NCBI RefSeq assembly: GCF_964059095.1
Contig: NZ_OZ060394.1
Span: forward strand, 311,894 to 328,330
Reading direction: 5' to 3'
Source of the DNA: Buchnera aphidicola (Chaetosiphella stipae setosa)
Lineage (GTDB): Bacteria; Pseudomonadota; Gammaproteobacteria; Enterobacterales; Enterobacteriaceae
Length of the DNA stretch: 16,437 nt
Position numbers and translations under genes: made by a program. How positions within the stretch are numbered: position 1 is the first letter of the stretch; the number at the start of each line of letters is the position of its first letter. Positions 15,101-16,437 of the stretch are shown here, piece after piece. A model generated the notes under the pieces. It was not told the origin of the DNA. It made no database searches and worked only from the letters and a program-made list of their open reading frames with translations.

Positions 15101-15755
15101 TATAAAAAAAAGTTTTCACATTTTTTTTTGTACTAACTAGTAAAATATCTGGTTTTCTTTGAGAAAATATACCAACTGAAATCACTCCAGGAATATTATT
15201 TATTTTATTTTCAATTTCTAAAGGATTTAAAATACATAATTTACTAATATCTAATATATAATTATTATTATCTGTAATCACATTTCTCTTACTTACTTCA
15301 CCTCCAATCTTTTTTAATTCTTTCATAACATAACGATAAGACATAGGTAACACTTCAATAGGTAAAGGAAATTTTCCTAAAGTTTTTACTTGTTTTGTTT
15401 CATCTATAATACAAATAAATTCATCAGCAGCAGATGCTAAAATTTTTTCTCGAGTTAAAGCTGCTCCTCCACCTTTAATCATTTCCATATTATTATTAAT
15501 TTCATCTGCACTATCAATATATAATGGTAAACAATCTAAACTATTTAATTTAACTACTTTAATTCCATTTCTTCTTAAACTCATAGTAGTTTCATAAGAT
15601 GAAGAAACTGCTCCTTTAATTTTATTTTTAATGTTTTTTAAAAAATTAATTAAATAACTTATAGTAGATCCCGTACCAATGCCAACAAATATTTTTTCTG
15701 GTATGAATTTTAAAGCTTCTAAAGCTACTTTCTTTTTTAAATTTTTTAATTTCAT
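15096..15755 (-). CDS. rpiA: Ribose-5-phosphate isomerase A
   Basis: RpiA interconverts ribose-5-phosphate and ribulose-5-phosphate, linking the pentose phosphate pathway to nucleotide and aromatic precursor supply. The product is 219 residues, exactly the E. coli length and numbering. GIGTGST (25-31) binds phosphate. Catalytic D81 and D84 lie in DSADE, K94 in KGGGAALTREK, and E103 is the general base in TREK. DEFICIIDETKQV, LGKFPLPIEVLPM and IPGVISVGIFS are also conserved. The usual DGADE is DSADE here, with both aspartates kept. The gene is monocistronic, convergent with rsmE and 195 bases downstream of tRNA-Gln on the same strand. Confidence 0.97.
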   Translation of the reverse strand: MKLKNLKKKVALEALKFIPEKIFVGIGTGSTISYLINFLKNIKNKIKGAVSSSYETTMSLRRNGIKVVKLNSLDCLPLYIDSADEINNNMEMIKGGGAALTREKILASAADEFICIIDETKQVKTLGKFPLPIEVLPMSYRYVMKELKKIGGEVSKRNVITDNNNYILDISKLCILNPLEIENKINNIPGVISVGIFSQRKPDILLVSTKKNVKTFFYK

Positions 15756-15950
15756 AATATTAATTACACCATTAATATTTAAATATAATATTTTAATTTG
15801 ATTAAAATAAAATATTTTAAAACTTTAAAATTAATTTAATTGAAAAAATAATTGTTATAAAAAAAATTTTATAAAAAAATATATCTAAAAAAAATACTGT
15901 TTTAAACACTTTTACATAAAACAAAAATAAATAAATACCATATAACAATA

Positions 15951-16022
15951 CTGGGGTACCTGGATTCGAACCAGGGATCCCGGTATCAAAAACCGGTGCC
16001 TTAACCTCTTGGCCATACCCCA
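15951..16022 (-). tRNA. tRNA-Gln (anticodon UUG)
   Basis: It reads CAA and CAG. On the minus strand the acceptor TGGGGTA/TACCCCA pairs fully, the anticodon stem CCGGT/ACCGG encloses TTTTGAT with anticodon TTG, and the T-arm CCTGG-TTCGAAT-CCAGG is canonical. The discriminator is G, as in E. coli tRNA-Gln, and CCA is not encoded. It is the last of three minus-strand tRNAs, matching E. coli glnU in the metT-leuW-glnU order. Confidence 0.98.
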
Positions 16023-16038
16023 AAATTTTATTAAATAT

Positions 16039-16123
16039 TACGGGAAGCGAGACTTGAACTCGCAAACCCCAATAAGGGCGCCAGAACCTAAATCTGGTGC
16101 GTCTACCATTTCGCCACTCCCGT
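16039..16123 (-). tRNA. tRNA-Leu (anticodon UAG)
   Basis: This class II tRNA reads CUN codons. On the minus strand the acceptor ACGGGAG/TTCCCGT has one G-U pair. The anticodon stem CCAGA/TCTGG holds loop TTTAGGT with anticodon TAG. The variable arm CCC-TTATT-GGGG and T-arm GCGAG-TTCAAGT-CTCGC are clear. It matches E. coli leuW. The discriminator is A, CCA is not encoded, and it lies 16 bases upstream of tRNA-Gln in the same unit. Confidence 0.98.
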
Positions 16124-16161
16124 TTATAAATAAATAAATTTTAATAAAAAATTTTTTTAAA

Positions 16162-16235
16162 TAGCTATGATGGGAATCGAACCCATGACATCAGCGTTAT
16201 GAGTGCTGTGCTCTGACCAACTGAGCTACATAGCT
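16162..16235 (-). tRNA. tRNA-Met, elongator (anticodon CAU)
   Basis: The acceptor AGCTATG/CATAGCT pairs fully, including position 1-72, which rules out an initiator tRNA with its unpaired 1-72. The D-arm GTAGCTCAGTTGGTCAGAGC, loop CTCATAA and T-arm ATGGG-TTCGATT-CCCAT match E. coli metT. The anticodon stem CAGCA/CGCTG has an A31-C39 mismatch. The metT-leuW-glnU order argues against a tRNA-Ile(CAU) modified by TilS. CCA is not encoded. I found no convincing promoter in the A/T-rich sequence upstream (16236-16437). Confidence 0.95.
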
Positions 16236-16437
16236 AAAATTTTTATATAAAAAATATTTAATAAGATAAATTATAAAAAATGACATAAAAATTTTTTATT
16301 ATATATTTATATTGTTATATAAAAGAGTATAATAAAGTTTTTATAAAAAATTTTTAAAATTTAAATTAAAAAAAATTATATCATATAAAAAAAAAAAATT
16401 CCATCTTGAAAAATTTCTTCAAAATTCAAAAAAAAAA

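Noticed and set aside
15817..16065. Minus-strand ORF with a non-A/T-like segment (QEVKAPVFDTGIPGSNPG)
   Set aside because: This stretch is the translation of tRNA-Gln and part of tRNA-Leu, not a gene.
16236..16437. Promoter for the tRNA-Met/Leu/Gln unit
   Set aside because: TATAAT-like strings exist on the minus strand, but none has a credible -35 at the right spacing; not distinguishable from A/T background.

Overview
The window reads as a stretch of chromosome from Buchnera aphidicola, the obligate nutritional endosymbiont of aphids, or a very close relative. The evidence is the extreme A/T bias with long poly(A) tracts inside genes, lysine/isoleucine/asparagine-rich versions of E. coli-type gammaproteobacterial proteins, very short spacers, and tRNA genes that lack an encoded CCA. 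Every gene is a housekeeping or amino-acid-supply gene. There are no insertion sequences, prophage genes, CRISPR arrays or signs of recent transfer, and I found no previously undescribed system. The interest lies in how reductive evolution has worn the genes.

Layout. 198-1879 (+): rplU, rpmA and obgE, the conserved ribosomal protein L21-L27-Obg GTPase cluster. 1993-2836 (-): rplM-rpsI operon, convergent with obgE. 3092-3930 (+): pheA, interrupted by a one-base frameshift and missing its regulatory ACT domain. 4020-7272 (+): ffh, rpsP, rimM, trmD and rplS, the classic SRP/ribosome/tRNA-modification operon, ending at a hairpin at 7314-7339. 7365-8816 (-): tldD. 8982-9434 (+): aroQ. 9639-10586 (-): rluD. 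10815-13442 (+): alaS, followed by csrA, tRNA-Ser(GCU) and tRNA-Arg(ACG), the same order as in E. coli. 14182-14925 (+): rsmE. 15096-15755 (-): rpiA. 15951-16235 (-): tRNA-Met, tRNA-Leu and tRNA-Gln, the remains of the E. coli metT-leuW-glnU operon.

How the genes work together. Most of the window builds or tunes the translation machinery: ribosomal proteins L21, L27, S9, L13, S16 and L19; assembly factors ObgE and RimM; rRNA modifiers RluD and RsmE; tRNA m1G37 methylase TrmD; alanyl-tRNA synthetase; SRP protein Ffh; and five tRNAs. aroQ (shikimate pathway) and pheA (chorismate to phenylpyruvate) belong to the route that supplies phenylalanine to the aphid. rpiA feeds the pentose phosphate pathway. 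CsrA and TldD are the only regulator and peptidase.

Gene-free stretches are all under 300 bases (1-197, 1880-1992, 2837-3091, 8817-8981, 9435-9638, 10587-10814, 13443-13580, 14926-15095, 15756-15950, 16236-16437). They are almost pure A/T, and I saw nothing in them beyond the promoters and hairpins listed.
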